Translations under genes and position numbers: made by a program
Shown: one piece after another, positions 26,691 through 35,201 of the stretch
Layout: each line of letters starts with the position of its first letter
Position numbering within the stretch: the first letter of the stretch is position 1
Assembly (NCBI RefSeq): GCF_007747215.1
Contig: NZ_CP036273.1
Coordinates: 6,680,322 to 6,744,321 of the forward strand
Length of the DNA: 64,000 nt
Direction of reading: 5' to 3'
Source of the DNA: Urbifossiella limnaea
GTDB taxonomy: Bacteria; Planctomycetota; Planctomycetia; Gemmatales; Gemmataceae
Notes under the pieces: model-generated
What the model saw: the letters and a program-made list of their open reading frames with translations, nothing else
Told to the model about the DNA's origin: nothing
Databases searched by the model: none

Positions 26691-28085
26691 TTACCGGACC
26701 GGCGTCGGCAGCCGCGCGCCCGTGTCGCGGAGCCACCTCCCGAGCTGCGCGTCGAGCGCCGCGGCCACGTCCGGCCGCTCCCCCGACAGGTTTCGCGCCT
26801 CGCCGATGTCGTTCGACAGGTCGAACAGCTCGACCGAGTTGTCGTCGTAGCGGCGGATCAGCTTGTACGGCCCGGAGCGGACGGCGCCGCCCGGGCGGTT
26901 CCCTTTGTGCCAGGCGAAGTGGGGGTAGTGGAAGAACAGGGCGCCGCGGTCCGGCTTCTTCCCCTGCAGCGTCGGTCGCAACGACACGCCGTCGATCACC
27001 TCACTCGCGCCCGGCCGCACGCCCGCCGCGTCGAGGATCGTGGCGGACAGGTCCGTGCTCACCACCGGCGTGTCGTCGGTGCCGCCGGCCGCGGCGACGC
27101 CCGGCCAGCGGACGACGAGCGGCACCCGCAGCCCGCCTTCGTACAGGTCGCCCTTGCCCGATCGCAACGGGCGGTTGTCGGTCGCCCCCTCCCACCCGCC
27201 GTTGTCGCTGGTGAAGATCACGAGGGTGTCGCGGCCGATCCCCAGCCGGTCGATCTCGTCGAGCACCCGGCCGACCGCCCGGTCGGTCGCCTCGACCTGG
27301 GCGCCGTACACCGGGTTCTTCAGCCCCGGCCCCTCGCGGCCCCGGCAGCGTGCCACCAACTCCGCCGGCGCCTCGAACGGGTAGTGGACGTTGTAGGTCC
27401 AGAAGCAGACGAACATCGGCTTCGCGCGGTTCCCGCGCAGGAACGCGATCGTCTCGTCCGCGAGCCGGTCGGTCAGATACTCGCCCGCTTTCCGCGGGCG
27501 GATCGCGGGGATGCGGTACGGGTCGAAGTACGTCGGCGGCCCGCCGAGCCCGCACCCGCCGACGTTCACGTCGAACCCCTGGTGCTCCGGCCAGAAGGCC
27601 GGGCCGCCGGCGGCCGGGTCGGTCGGGTCGAGGTCGCCCGACAGGTGCCACTTGCCGAAGAAGCCGGTCGCGTACCCGGCCGCCCGGAGGCGCTCGGCGA
27701 TGGTGACGGTCGCGAGCGGCAGCACGTGTGCGGCGGGCGGCGGTTGAACTTTCCGGTTCTGGGGCCAGAATTGCGGGCCGTCCTTCCCGTGCTGGGTGAT
27801 GCCGAGCCGCGCCGGCGTCTGCCCGGTGATGAGGGCCGCGCGGGTCGGCGAGCATACCGGCGACGCCGCGTACGCGTTCGTGAACCGCACCCCCTGCTTG
27901 GCCAGCGCGTCGATGCGGGGCGTGTGGAGGCGGGTGTTCCCCTGGCACGCGAGGTCCATCCACCCCAGGTCGTCGACGACGACGACGAGCACGTGCGGGG
28001 GCGCGGCCCGGGCGGCCCCCGCCGCGGGGAAGGCGATCAGGGCGAGTACGGCCAGAGCCCGACCGACCCGGACGACGTGGTTCAT
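26691..28085 (-). CDS. Sulfatase (arylsulfatase family), secreted
   Basis: 464 residues, signal peptide 'AVLALIAFPAAGAARA'. The metal-binding 'VLVVVVDDLGWMD' (D38, D39) and the formylglycine signature C78-S-P-T-R82 in 'YAASPVCSPTRAALITG' are present, so an anaerobic-type or FGE-type maturase would convert C78. 'GFFGKWHLSG' and 'VIFTSDNGGWEGATDNRPLR' supply further active-site residues. It probably removes sulfate esters from a polysaccharide; planctomycetes carry many such enzymes. Substrate cannot be told from sequence. It starts 61 bases after the stop of the haem/copper fusion gene on the same strand. Confidence 0.92.
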   Translation of the reverse strand: MNHVVRVGRALAVLALIAFPAAGAARAAPPHVLVVVVDDLGWMDLACQGNTRLHTPRIDALAKQGVRFTNAYAASPVCSPTRAALITGQTPARLGITQHGKDGPQFWPQNRKVQPPPAAHVLPLATVTIAERLRAAGYATGFFGKWHLSGDLDPTDPAAGGPAFWPEHQGFDVNVGGCGLGGPPTYFDPYRIPAIRPRKAGEYLTDRLADETIAFLRGNRAKPMFVCFWTYNVHYPFEAPAELVARCRGREGPGLKNPVYGAQVEATDRAVGRVLDEIDRLGIGRDTLVIFTSDNGGWEGATDNRPLRSGKGDLYEGGLRVPLVVRWPGVAAAGGTDDTPVVSTDLSATILDAAGVRPGASEVIDGVSLRPTLQGKKPDRGALFFHYPHFAWHKGNRPGGAVRSGPYKLIRRYDDNSVELFDLSNDIGEARNLSGERPDVAAALDAQLGRWLRDTGARLPTPVR

Positions 28086-28146
28086 GGCGGTTCCTGATCG
28101 GGTCCGAGAAGTCCGTCGCGTCGCCAGTTCGTGGGCGGGCGGGCCG

Positions 28147-31100
28147 CTACTCCACGACCAGTTCGCCGTTCATCACCATCCAGTGCCCCGGGAAGGAGCA
28201 CAGGAAAGGATACCGGCCCGGTGCCGCCGGCGCGCGGAAGTGAATGTCGGTGCTCCCCAGCGGAGGCACCACGTCGGTATACGCGAGCACGTCGGCCGAC
28301 TTCGGCACGTAGTTCCGCGCCACCGCGTCCGGGTCGGCGATCAGCCGGTTCGCCAGTTCGCCGACCGTCTTCAACGTACCCGGCTTCACCAGCACCCAGT
28401 TGTGCGGCACCACGTCCGGGTTGCGGAACGTCAGCTTCACCGCCTCGCCGGCTTTCAAGCGGACGAGCGGCGTCGCGAAGGTCAGATTCTTCCCCGCCTC
28501 GACGCGCACGTTGCGGGCGTTCGGGATCGGCGCGCGCCACGGGTTCGGCTCCCGTTTCCCGGCGGCGGCGAGGTCGGCCAGGATCGGGTGCGCCGCGACG
28601 GGCCGGTCCGACTCGCGGTAGTTCGGCAGGTCGCGGAACGGCTCGCCGAGCTTGTGGACCGTCACGAACAAGTCGCACGTCCGGTCCGCCGCGACGCCGA
28701 CGTTCAGGTGTAACTGGCTGACCGGCTGCAGGTCGGGCATCTCCAGGAAGAGCGTGTGGCCGCCGGGGAGGAGGCGGGCGGAGGCGATCGGAACGGGGTC
28801 GTGGCCCGGCACGCCGTAGTGGCTCGGCGAGAACTCGCGCGACCCGTAGCCCGGGCCGTAGCGGTAGTTCCAACACTGGGCGAAGTGGCGGTCGGCGCGC
28901 TCGACGACCGCCCGGTCCAGAGGTTGCGTGAACTCGACGAGCACGCCGTTGCGGTGGACGTGGAACCGGCGCGGCAGCTGGACCGGGTCGCCGGTGTACC
29001 GGACGCGCTGGAAGCAGCCGTCGGCGGCCGAGTAGGAGGCCCAGCCGGACATGCCGGTGACGTACAACTGCCCGTCGGTCGGGTGGAACCGCCCGCGGTG
29101 GACGCCCGAGCGGAAGTCGCCGGGGAGCGGCACGACCGCGCCCTGTGGCTGCCCGTCGACCTCGTCGCGGAGCAGCAGGAAGTGGCTGGCCGTGCCGAAC
29201 GACAGGTGGACGCGCTGGCCCTGGACCGGCCCCCACTTGCGGCCGGCGACGAATACCTGTCCGCCGCTCGAGTTGTCGAGCCCGCGCGGCAGGTACGCCA
29301 GCGGCAGCGCCGGCGGCTTCCCCCCGCGTGGCCCGCCGTAGCCGAAGTGCGGCGGGACCTTCGCGCCCGGCGGCACTTCGCAGACCATCGACGCCGGCGT
29401 CCACTCCCCCTCGGAGCACGGCACCGTGATGGTGCCGCCCGGCACGAGGCCGAGGCCGTCCGGGTTGCGGAAGCCGGTGGCGAGCACCTCGACGCGCTTG
29501 CCGTCCGGCGAGACGCGCAGCAGCCCCTGGTTGCCCGAGGCGGTGTAGAAGTTCCCGGCGGCGTCGCGCTCGAGCCCGCAGATGTAGTCGTGCCCGGCCG
29601 GCGAGGTGACGTAGGCGTTCGAGAAGCACTCGTAGAAGTCGGCCTCGCCGTCGGCGTTGCGGTCGTGGAGGCGCGTGATCTGGTCACGCCCGAGGACGTA
29701 CACGGACCCGTCCCCGACCACCAGGCCGAGGGCGTGGTGCAGCCCCGCCGCGACGCGCCGCCAGCGCACGTTCGCGAGCGCGTCGTCGAGCCCGTCTACC
29801 CGCCACACGTCGCCCTGCATCGTACAGACCGCGGCGGACCCGTCGGGGAAGAAGTCGTGCCCGCCGAAGTGCATCAGGGCGTTCCAGGGGTTCTGGAACG
29901 GCGGCGGGATCGTGTCCACGGCGTACGGCCGGCCGGTGCCGCGCTCGCCCGCGGCGGCGAGCACCTGGGGCCATTGTGGTCGGCCGCCGCGGGTGAGGTG
30001 GGCCAGCGGGTGCCGGTCGGCGGGGGCGACCACACGCACGAACTTGCCATCCTCCACCCACGGGGCGTCGAGCATTTCGACGCCGCCGAGGCGGTAGGCG
30101 AAGATCGTGCGGGTGCCGTGGCGGTAGAACCCGCGGTACGCGACCGGCTGCGTCACCTTCGTGCGCTCCGGCGGCGGGAGGACGTGCCCCACGGGCTTGA
30201 GCCCGTCGAGGAAGCCGGCGCGGAACTCGCTCGTCTGGACGAACCCGCCCGTCCACACGGCCTCGTACTGGAGCGTGTCCGGGTTGAAGCACGCGGCCAG
30301 CTCGCCGTCCTCCCCGAGTCGCACGCACACCCCGCGCGGGACGACCAGGGGGCCCGACCGGAAGACGCCGCACTGGAGTGAGCCGAGGTCGGTCTTGTTC
30401 CACCGGCCGTTCTTCCAGGTGGTGTCGTTCTGGTTCCCCCAGTGGCCGAACCCGCCGCCGTCGATCCCGGGCCACTCGGGGAGGAGCAGCGGCAGCGGCC
30501 GCCGGCCGCGGAAGTGGTTCGCCTCGCGGGTGTAGAAGTCGTACACCCGGTCGCGGTTCACCGGGTGCGCCCGGTTCGGCCACTCGTCCGGCCGCAGCGG
30601 CGCGCGCGGGTAGTCGAACTTCACCGGCTCGTGGGACAGGGCTTCGAGCCCATCGGCCTTCCCGAGGTCCAGGAGGTAGCGGACGAGGTCGCGGCGCTGG
30701 TCCGGTGTCATCCCCGCGGTCAACCCTGCGGGCATGAGCGAGCCGACATCGCGCCGCGTCTCGATGTCCGCCTTCGGGACGCGGTGGGCCTTGCCGGCGG
30801 CATCCGTGAGCACGAGTTCCGCCTTCGTCTCCTCCTTCACGACGCCCTGGAGGGCGCGCCCGTTGGCGTCCACGACGGCGACGGCCTTGAACGCGGGGTG
30901 GACCGTCCGGCTCGGCCAGAACACCGCCTCCACGACCGCCTCGGGCGGGATACAGTTCCCGACCTTCGAGAGGTCCGGTCCGACCTCACCGCCCCGCCCG
31001 CCGACCTTGTGGCAGGAACCGCATGCCGATGTGGCCGCGGCGAAGACGCCGGCCCCCCGCCGGGCGTCGCCGCGCGCCCGCGCATCGGCCGCCAGTTCTC

Positions 31101-31245
31101 GAACCAGCGTGTCGGAGTAGGCGGGCGTCCCGTCCGGCCCGAACGCCAGCCGGAACGGGTCGCGTTGCGGGGGTGGAGTGTCCGGTCCGGGTGCGACCAC
31201 GGCCAGTCCGAGCAGCAAGTTCGCGAGCGGAACCCACCGGGGCAT
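28147..31245 (-). CDS. Cytochrome c / propeller / azurin-like blue-copper fusion
   Basis: 1032 residues from ATG 31245, which begins a signal peptide. Order: c-type haem motif C75-G-S-C-H79 ('SACGSCHKVGGRGGEVGPDL'), a large middle part resembling planctomycete haem-binding/propeller proteins ('NQGLLRVSPDGKRVEVLATG', 'FRNPDGLGLVPGG'), and a C-terminal cupredoxin. The cupredoxin has all four expected type-1 copper ligands spaced as in azurin: H948 ('VPHNWVL'), C1016, H1021 and M1025 ('FLCSFPGHWMVMNG'). It could pass electrons between haem and copper in the periplasm; the donor and acceptor are unknown. It precedes the sulfatase gene on the same strand. Confidence 0.85.
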   Translation of the reverse strand: MPRWVPLANLLLGLAVVAPGPDTPPPQRDPFRLAFGPDGTPAYSDTLVRELAADARARGDARRGAGVFAAATSACGSCHKVGGRGGEVGPDLSKVGNCIPPEAVVEAVFWPSRTVHPAFKAVAVVDANGRALQGVVKEETKAELVLTDAAGKAHRVPKADIETRRDVGSLMPAGLTAGMTPDQRRDLVRYLLDLGKADGLEALSHEPVKFDYPRAPLRPDEWPNRAHPVNRDRVYDFYTREANHFRGRRPLPLLLPEWPGIDGGGFGHWGNQNDTTWKNGRWNKTDLGSLQCGVFRSGPLVVPRGVCVRLGEDGELAACFNPDTLQYEAVWTGGFVQTSEFRAGFLDGLKPVGHVLPPPERTKVTQPVAYRGFYRHGTRTIFAYRLGGVEMLDAPWVEDGKFVRVVAPADRHPLAHLTRGGRPQWPQVLAAAGERGTGRPYAVDTIPPPFQNPWNALMHFGGHDFFPDGSAAVCTMQGDVWRVDGLDDALANVRWRRVAAGLHHALGLVVGDGSVYVLGRDQITRLHDRNADGEADFYECFSNAYVTSPAGHDYICGLERDAAGNFYTASGNQGLLRVSPDGKRVEVLATGFRNPDGLGLVPGGTITVPCSEGEWTPASMVCEVPPGAKVPPHFGYGGPRGGKPPALPLAYLPRGLDNSSGGQVFVAGRKWGPVQGQRVHLSFGTASHFLLLRDEVDGQPQGAVVPLPGDFRSGVHRGRFHPTDGQLYVTGMSGWASYSAADGCFQRVRYTGDPVQLPRRFHVHRNGVLVEFTQPLDRAVVERADRHFAQCWNYRYGPGYGSREFSPSHYGVPGHDPVPIASARLLPGGHTLFLEMPDLQPVSQLHLNVGVAADRTCDLFVTVHKLGEPFRDLPNYRESDRPVAAHPILADLAAAGKREPNPWRAPIPNARNVRVEAGKNLTFATPLVRLKAGEAVKLTFRNPDVVPHNWVLVKPGTLKTVGELANRLIADPDAVARNYVPKSADVLAYTDVVPPLGSTDIHFRAPAAPGRYPFLCSFPGHWMVMNGELVVE

Positions 31246-31613
31246 GACACGATTCCCTGTGCGAGGCCGAACATCCGAGCCCGCCGCCCGGGCCAGACGC
31301 ATCGACGATCGCCCCGCCTGCTTAAGCTCCGAGGCGTTCAAGTCTACTACCACAGCCCTACCGCGGGAGGGCTCCGATTGCCCCATCTCCGTGGCATTCC
31401 TCGCACGCCATCACTCGCCTTGCAACGGCCGATCGTGCCGCGGCCTGCTGAAGCGTAGGATTCGCCCCAGCCGGCGACCGCTGCGACAGCAAGTGCCGGG
31501 TGCACACGTGCTTCACCACGGCGATGGCCGCGGGGGCGAACCGCCGCGCCTCGGCCAGCCCGCCCCGGCGCCCCCACCCGCCTCTCGCCAGTACCACGAC
31601 ACCGGCGGCGACC
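31246..31613. other. Intergenic stretch with a possible CxxCH-containing remnant
   Basis: No convincing gene. A minus-strand frame from ATG 31597 to 31358 contains 'AIAVVKHVCTRHLLSQ' and 'VMACEECHGDGAIG', the latter a haem-type CEECH motif. Codon pattern is not clearly coding and no family was recognised, so it may be chance or a cytochrome fragment. Confidence 0.2.
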
Positions 31614-32396
31614 TCACGGCTTGCCGACCGAACCCGCCCCAGGGCTTATCTCCCGGTGGACCGCCCAAGCAGCCTCCTGCATCCGCCGCGCGAGCGCCGG
31701 GGGGACGGTGTCCTCGCCCTCCTTCTGCACCCGGGCCGTCAGCCCGACCGGGGTGAGACCGGTCAAGGCGGCATACAACGTGCATGCGTACAAGTAGGAC
31801 CCGGCCTTCCCGGGGTGAGCCTTGTCCGGGTCGTACAGGGCCAGCCGCTCGTCCGCGGTCGGCTCGGCCCCCCAGTACGTCAGCCACGCCTTCCCGGCCG
31901 CGGCGAGCGGCACCTTCAGGTCCGCGGCCGCCTTCGCCTGCGGGTCGTGTAGGTCGCGGAACCCCTGCGGGTAGCGGGAGCTGACGGACGCGGTGGCGAG
32001 CAGGACCGCCTTCCCGCCGTACTGCCGCACGAGGGCGGTGAACAGCCGGGCGTGCTTCTCGAAGCTGTCGGGCTGAATTGTGTAGATGTCCTGGAGGACG
32101 ACGAAGTCCCACTTCCCCTCCGCGATCCGCGCCCGGGCGGTCCCCTTGCCGTCACCCTTGTTCCAGTGGGACTCCAGGCTGGCCCCGCCGGCGACGGCCC
32201 GGTCGGCCGTGACGCGGGGGCGGTCGGCCGGGGCGGACGCGGCCAATAGCTCGACCATCCGCGGCAGGTCGTTGTAGTACACCTGGCTGTTCCCCACGAA
32301 CAACACCCGGAGCGGCCGCGGCGGGGCCTTCTCCTGGGCGGCGGCCGGCAGGGCGGTCAGGACGGCGGCGAGCAGCGCGGTCGCGGTGCGGGTCAC
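31614..32396 (-). CDS. SGNH/GDSL-like hydrolase, secreted
   Basis: 260 residues. The chosen start is GTG 32396, giving a signal peptide ('TRTATALLAAVLTALPAAAQ'); the frame is open upstream but that part lies opposite the divergent gene. Block I is 'VLFVGNSQVYYNDLPRMVEL' with S37 as likely nucleophile; 'FVVLQDIYTIQPDSF' holds a block III-like position; the D-x-x-H end is 'LYDPDKAHPGKAGSYLYAC'. This fits a family of SGNH esterases, with substrate unknown. It diverges from the esterase gene at 32509, leaving about 110 bases for two promoters. Confidence 0.7.
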   Translation of the reverse strand: MTRTATALLAAVLTALPAAAQEKAPPRPLRVLFVGNSQVYYNDLPRMVELLAASAPADRPRVTADRAVAGGASLESHWNKGDGKGTARARIAEGKWDFVVLQDIYTIQPDSFEKHARLFTALVRQYGGKAVLLATASVSSRYPQGFRDLHDPQAKAAADLKVPLAAAGKAWLTYWGAEPTADERLALYDPDKAHPGKAGSYLYACTLYAALTGLTPVGLTARVQKEGEDTVPPALARRMQEAAWAVHREISPGAGSVGKP

Positions 32397-32508
32397 GGCG
32401 GTACTCCGGGGAACCGCCCATTCTCCCACGTCCGGGCTGCCCGGTCGAGTGCGTCGGAGAGGCGTGGTGGTATACTCGCCCCGCCGCGACCGAGCTCCGG
32501 AGCCGCCG

Positions 32509-33744
32509 ATGGACCGCCGCCGCTTTCTCTCCGCGATTCCCGCCCTTCCCACGGCCGCGGCCGCGGCCGCCCAGCCGCCGGCGGCCCCGCCCGCCGACCC
32601 GCCCCGCGTCCTGTCACCGACCGGGGCCGACCTCGGCACCCTCGCCGCCGAACTCGAACGGGTCGCCGCCGCCACCCGATACAGCCTGCGCTTCCCGAAC
32701 CCGCGGTTCCCCGCCTTCGCCGAGTACCGCACCGCCGCGCGGGCCGCGGTCCTCGACGCGCTCGGCTACTTCCCGGACAAGGTCGAGCCCCGGCCGGAGG
32801 TCACCGACCGCGTGGACCGCAGGGACCACGTCCGGGAGCGGGTGCTGTTCAACACGTCGCCGGCGTCGCGCGTGCCGGCCTACGTCCTCGTCCCGAAGGG
32901 GCTGAAGGGGCCGGCTCCCGCGGTCATCGACCTCCACTCCCACGGCGGGATGTTCCTCTTCGGCAAGGAGAAGGTCATCGACCTGGGGCCGAACCACCCG
33001 GCGATGACGGAGTATCACCGCACCAACTACGACGGGCGGCCGACCGCGACGGAACTGGTACGCCGGGGGTACGTGGTGGTGACCATCGACGCGCTGATGT
33101 TCGGCGAGCGGCGGGTGGTGGTGGACGCGGACGCGGCCGCCGGGTGGGACCGCTCCCAGTATACCCCCGACGACGTGCGGCGGTTGAACGCGGTGTGCCG
33201 CGGGAAGGAATCGACGGTGGTGAAAGGGCTGACCCTCGCCGGCGCGACGTGGCCCGGGGTGGTCGCGTGGGACGACATGCGGACGGTCGATTACGTCGCC
33301 ACCCGGCCGGACGTGGACCCGAAGCGGATCGGCTGCCTGGGCATCTCGATGGGCGGGTATCGGGCCGCCTACCTGACCGCCCTCGACGACCGCATCACGG
33401 CCGGGTGCGTGGTCGGGTTCATGTCGGCCGTCCCGCCGATGCGGAAGGCGCACCTGGACACCCACTCGTTCGTCCACTTCCTCCCGGGCCTCCACCGGCT
33501 GATGGACTTCCCCGACCTGGCCGCGCTCGCCGCCCCGCGGGCGCTGCTCGTCCAGCAGTGTCGGCAGGACCGCCTCTTCCCGCCCGAGGGGATGACGGCC
33601 GCCGTGGACCGGATCGCCGAGGTGTACCGCGCGGCCGGGAGTGCGCGGCAGTTCGAGCGGCGGTTCTTCGACGAGCCACACCGCTTCACCCGGGCGATGC
33701 AGGACGACGCGTTTACCTGGCTCGACCGACACCTCAAGGCGTAA
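32509..33744 (+). CDS. Alpha/beta-hydrolase (dienelactone hydrolase / acetyl xylan esterase type)
   Basis: 411 residues from ATG 32509; GGAG sits just upstream and the protein opens with a Tat-like 'MDRRRFLSAIPALPTAAAAA'. The nucleophile elbow is 'GCLGISMGGYRAA' with S280; likely acid in 'QQCRQDRLFPPEG' (~354) and histidine in 'FDEPHRFT' (~393). The oxyanion part 'VIDLHSHGGMFLFGKEK' is typical. It probably de-esterifies a polysaccharide or small ester outside the cytoplasm. A TATACT sequence at 32471-32476 is a possible -10 box. Confidence 0.82.
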   Translation: MDRRRFLSAIPALPTAAAAAAQPPAAPPADPPRVLSPTGADLGTLAAELERVAAATRYSLRFPNPRFPAFAEYRTAARAAVLDALGYFPDKVEPRPEVTDRVDRRDHVRERVLFNTSPASRVPAYVLVPKGLKGPAPAVIDLHSHGGMFLFGKEKVIDLGPNHPAMTEYHRTNYDGRPTATELVRRGYVVVTIDALMFGERRVVVDADAAAGWDRSQYTPDDVRRLNAVCRGKESTVVKGLTLAGATWPGVVAWDDMRTVDYVATRPDVDPKRIGCLGISMGGYRAAYLTALDDRITAGCVVGFMSAVPPMRKAHLDTHSFVHFLPGLHRLMDFPDLAALAAPRALLVQQCRQDRLFPPEGMTAAVDRIAEVYRAAGSARQFERRFFDEPHRFTRAMQDDAFTWLDRHLKA

Positions 33745-33749
33745 ACCCC

Positions 33750-34061
33750 TCACCGGCCGCGGTCCGCGTCCCCCTTCGGCAGCCGGCCGATCACGGCGGT
33801 CAGCGCCTTCACAGTGTCGTCGTAGGTGGTCGCGTGGCCGCCGTCGGGGCGGAAGAACTCCGAGAGGTCGGTTCCCGAGAGCGGCGGGATCTTGCCGACG
33901 ACGTGCTCGGGCTCCCGACGGGTCGCCTCGTCCCACACCAGCCGCAGGGTGCCGGCCCGCACCGCCGACAGTACGCGGGCGGCGTCGCTGCCCGGGTTGA
34001 ACCCGGCCGCGACGAACAGGTTCGTGTCCACGACGACGGACGACCCAGGTGGCACCGGCAT
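33750..34061 (-). CDS. PIN-domain protein, short
   Basis: 103 residues. 'SSVVVDTNLFVAAGFNPGSD' is a clear PIN start with the first metal-binding aspartate (D12), and 'RLVWDEATRREPEHVV' carries the next acidic residues. PIN proteins are usually 130-150 residues and end with a D...D box ('DxxDRxxxALA ... LVTxD'); here the protein ends after 'VIGRLPKGDADRGR', so the last acidic cluster appears missing. No antitoxin gene is adjacent. Truncation or frame damage is likely. It converges with the esterase gene (5 bases apart). Confidence 0.55.
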   Translation of the reverse strand: MPVPPGSSVVVDTNLFVAAGFNPGSDAARVLSAVRAGTLRLVWDEATRREPEHVVGKIPPLSGTDLSEFFRPDGGHATTYDDTVKALTAVIGRLPKGDADRGR

Positions 34062-34246
34062 CTCCGATGCTGACCGCGGAGGCGAGGTACATTCCTCTCC
34101 CGTCCCGCGACCATCAGTCGGCTACAACGGGCTGGGGCGCGGCCCCACCGGCATCGGTTCTGTGGCCCGTGACTGTGCGGTTGGGGTCACGGGAGCGTGC
34201 ATTTGCCGTCGTGCAGAGGAAGGAGGCGAAGAGGGTGGAAACGAAA

Positions 34247-34269
34247 CCGCCCCGGATCAACCGGGGCGG
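34247..34269 (-). terminator. Strong hairpin downstream of the tRNA-like sequence
   Basis: CCGCCCCGG (34247-34255) and CCGGGGCGG (34261-34269) form a perfect 9-bp stem with a 5-base loop. Read on the minus strand it is followed by TTTCGTTT, so it would terminate leftward transcription coming from the tRNA-like sequence at 34333-34430. The interval to the tRNA also holds two copies of TTTGGTGCA. The rest of 34062-34332 shows nothing else. Confidence 0.5.
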
Positions 34270-34332
34270 GGGTTTGGTGCAGAGTTTGGTGCACTCGGCA
34301 CGTGCACCTTTCTAAATCCCTTGCTTTTCTAG

Positions 34333-34430
34333 TATGCCCGACAGGAGTTGAACCTGTAACCTTCGGCTCCGGAGGCGGAAGGGACAACGCCGAAATCGCC
34401 ACGCTTCCAAGCAATTCCGCCACTACCTCC
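34333..34430 (-). tRNA. tRNA-Leu-like sequence, degenerate
   Basis: Read on the minus strand the 3' part has a perfect T-arm (ACAGG, loop TTCAACT, CCTGT), followed by CGGGCAT and discriminator A; before it is a long variable arm (CCTTC ... GAAGG), as in class II tRNAs. Further 5' is GTGGCGGAATTG, typical of a tRNA-Leu D-arm. However, the seven bases expected to form the 5' acceptor strand do not pair with CGGGCAT, and the anticodon stem is weak, so the anticodon is not assigned. Either a pseudo-tRNA or a recombined attachment site. The downstream hairpin suggests it was once a real transcription unit. Confidence 0.35.
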
Positions 34431-34436
34431 GCGCCC

Positions 34437-34559
34437 GGAGCAGCACCGGGAGCAGCAGCCGACCCAGAGTTGGCGGCACTCGTCGCGGCGTGGCCGAACC
34501 TCCCCGGTCACATCCGCGCCGCGATCCGGGCGCTGGTCGGTGCAGCAACGAAGGGGTGA
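34437..34559 (+). other. C-terminal protein remnant shared with 52479-52600
   Basis: The plus strand encodes 'AADPELAALVAAWPNLPGHI' then 'RAAIRALVGAATKG' and stops at 34559. A similar end ('PADPELATRVWPTLPPHIRA') occurs at 52.5 kb before cassette B. It recalls the C-terminal tails of planctomycete tyrosine recombinases, but no catalytic residues are present, so this link is an inference. Its place beside the tRNA-like sequence fits an integration scar. Confidence 0.3.
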
Positions 34560-34636
34560 ACGGCTGGCTGGGTGGGAACATATCCACCATGTCCACCATC
34601 GCCACCGGCAGCGGGCTATCGCTCCACTGCGGCCCC

Positions 34637-34672
34637 CCACCCCCCTTTGCGGGTCCTTCCATAGGGGGGTGG
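34637..34672. terminator. Conserved C/G hairpin upstream of cassette A
   Basis: CCACCCCCCT (34637-34646) and AGGGGGGTGG (34663-34672) are perfect complements around a 16-base loop. The same hairpin, with one arm slightly changed, is found at 52603-52638 upstream of cassette B, and the following ~80 bases (including ACACTTTACTTCGTCACCCT) are also nearly identical. It may end upstream transcription or act in the leader of the small winged-helix gene. Confidence 0.4.
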
Positions 34673-34751
34673 TCTCTTGCTACCGCACCCGGAATAGTCG
34701 GGCTCCGGGACACACTTTACTTCGTCACCCTCACGCCGCGGGAGACCGCTC

Positions 34752-35051
34752 ATGCCGACGTATTCCGACCGCGCCCGCGCCACCGTCGAGGGTCGCCGTC
34801 GGGAAGTGTTCCGCGCCTGGCTGGCGGCACTCCCGGCGGGAGGGTGGTCCGGCACGGCCGGCGATCTGTCCGACAAGTTGACTGCGTTCCTGGCCGGGCA
34901 CCCGCCGCGGTTCGGGACGAGCTTCCCGACCGGCGCGGGCGTGTCGCCGTGGCTACGCGGTGTCGCGGACGAGATCGGCGCCGCGGGCCGGCAGTTGCGG
35001 TTCACCCGCACCAAGCGCGAACGGCTCATCACGATCGGCCCCCGCGGCTGA
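34752..35051 (+). CDS. Small winged-helix-like protein, cassette A
   Basis: 99 residues, 'MPTYSDRARATVEGRRREVF' at the start; a copy with only a few substitutions is encoded at 52717-53016. The pattern 'GGWSGTAGDLSDKLTAFL', then 'SPWLRGVADEIGAAGRQLRF', ending in basic 'RTKRERLITIGPRG' resembles the stand-alone winged helix that closes many phage-type primases and helicases, so DNA binding is inferred. Its position as first gene of both cassettes, with a conserved upstream region, suggests a regulator. No clear Shine-Dalgarno beyond GGGAGA at 34740-34745. Confidence 0.65.
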   Translation: MPTYSDRARATVEGRRREVFRAWLAALPAGGWSGTAGDLSDKLTAFLAGHPPRFGTSFPTGAGVSPWLRGVADEIGAAGRQLRFTRTKRERLITIGPRG

Positions 35052-35201
35052 TGATGCTGAGAAATGCTGAGCGAGTCGGCGTCCTCAACCGGTCGGGCAA
35101 GCGCCGTCTCGCGCGGCGTCGCCGACGGAGCCGCAGCCGCGACCTTGCGACGCCGGTGGGCGACCCGTACCCTCGCATCGTCCCGCCGCCCCGGTGCCGC
35201 C

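Noticed and set aside
31358-31597. Small cytochrome gene with CEECH
   Set aside because: No signal peptide, no family match, and codon pattern not convincing; kept only as an intergenic note.
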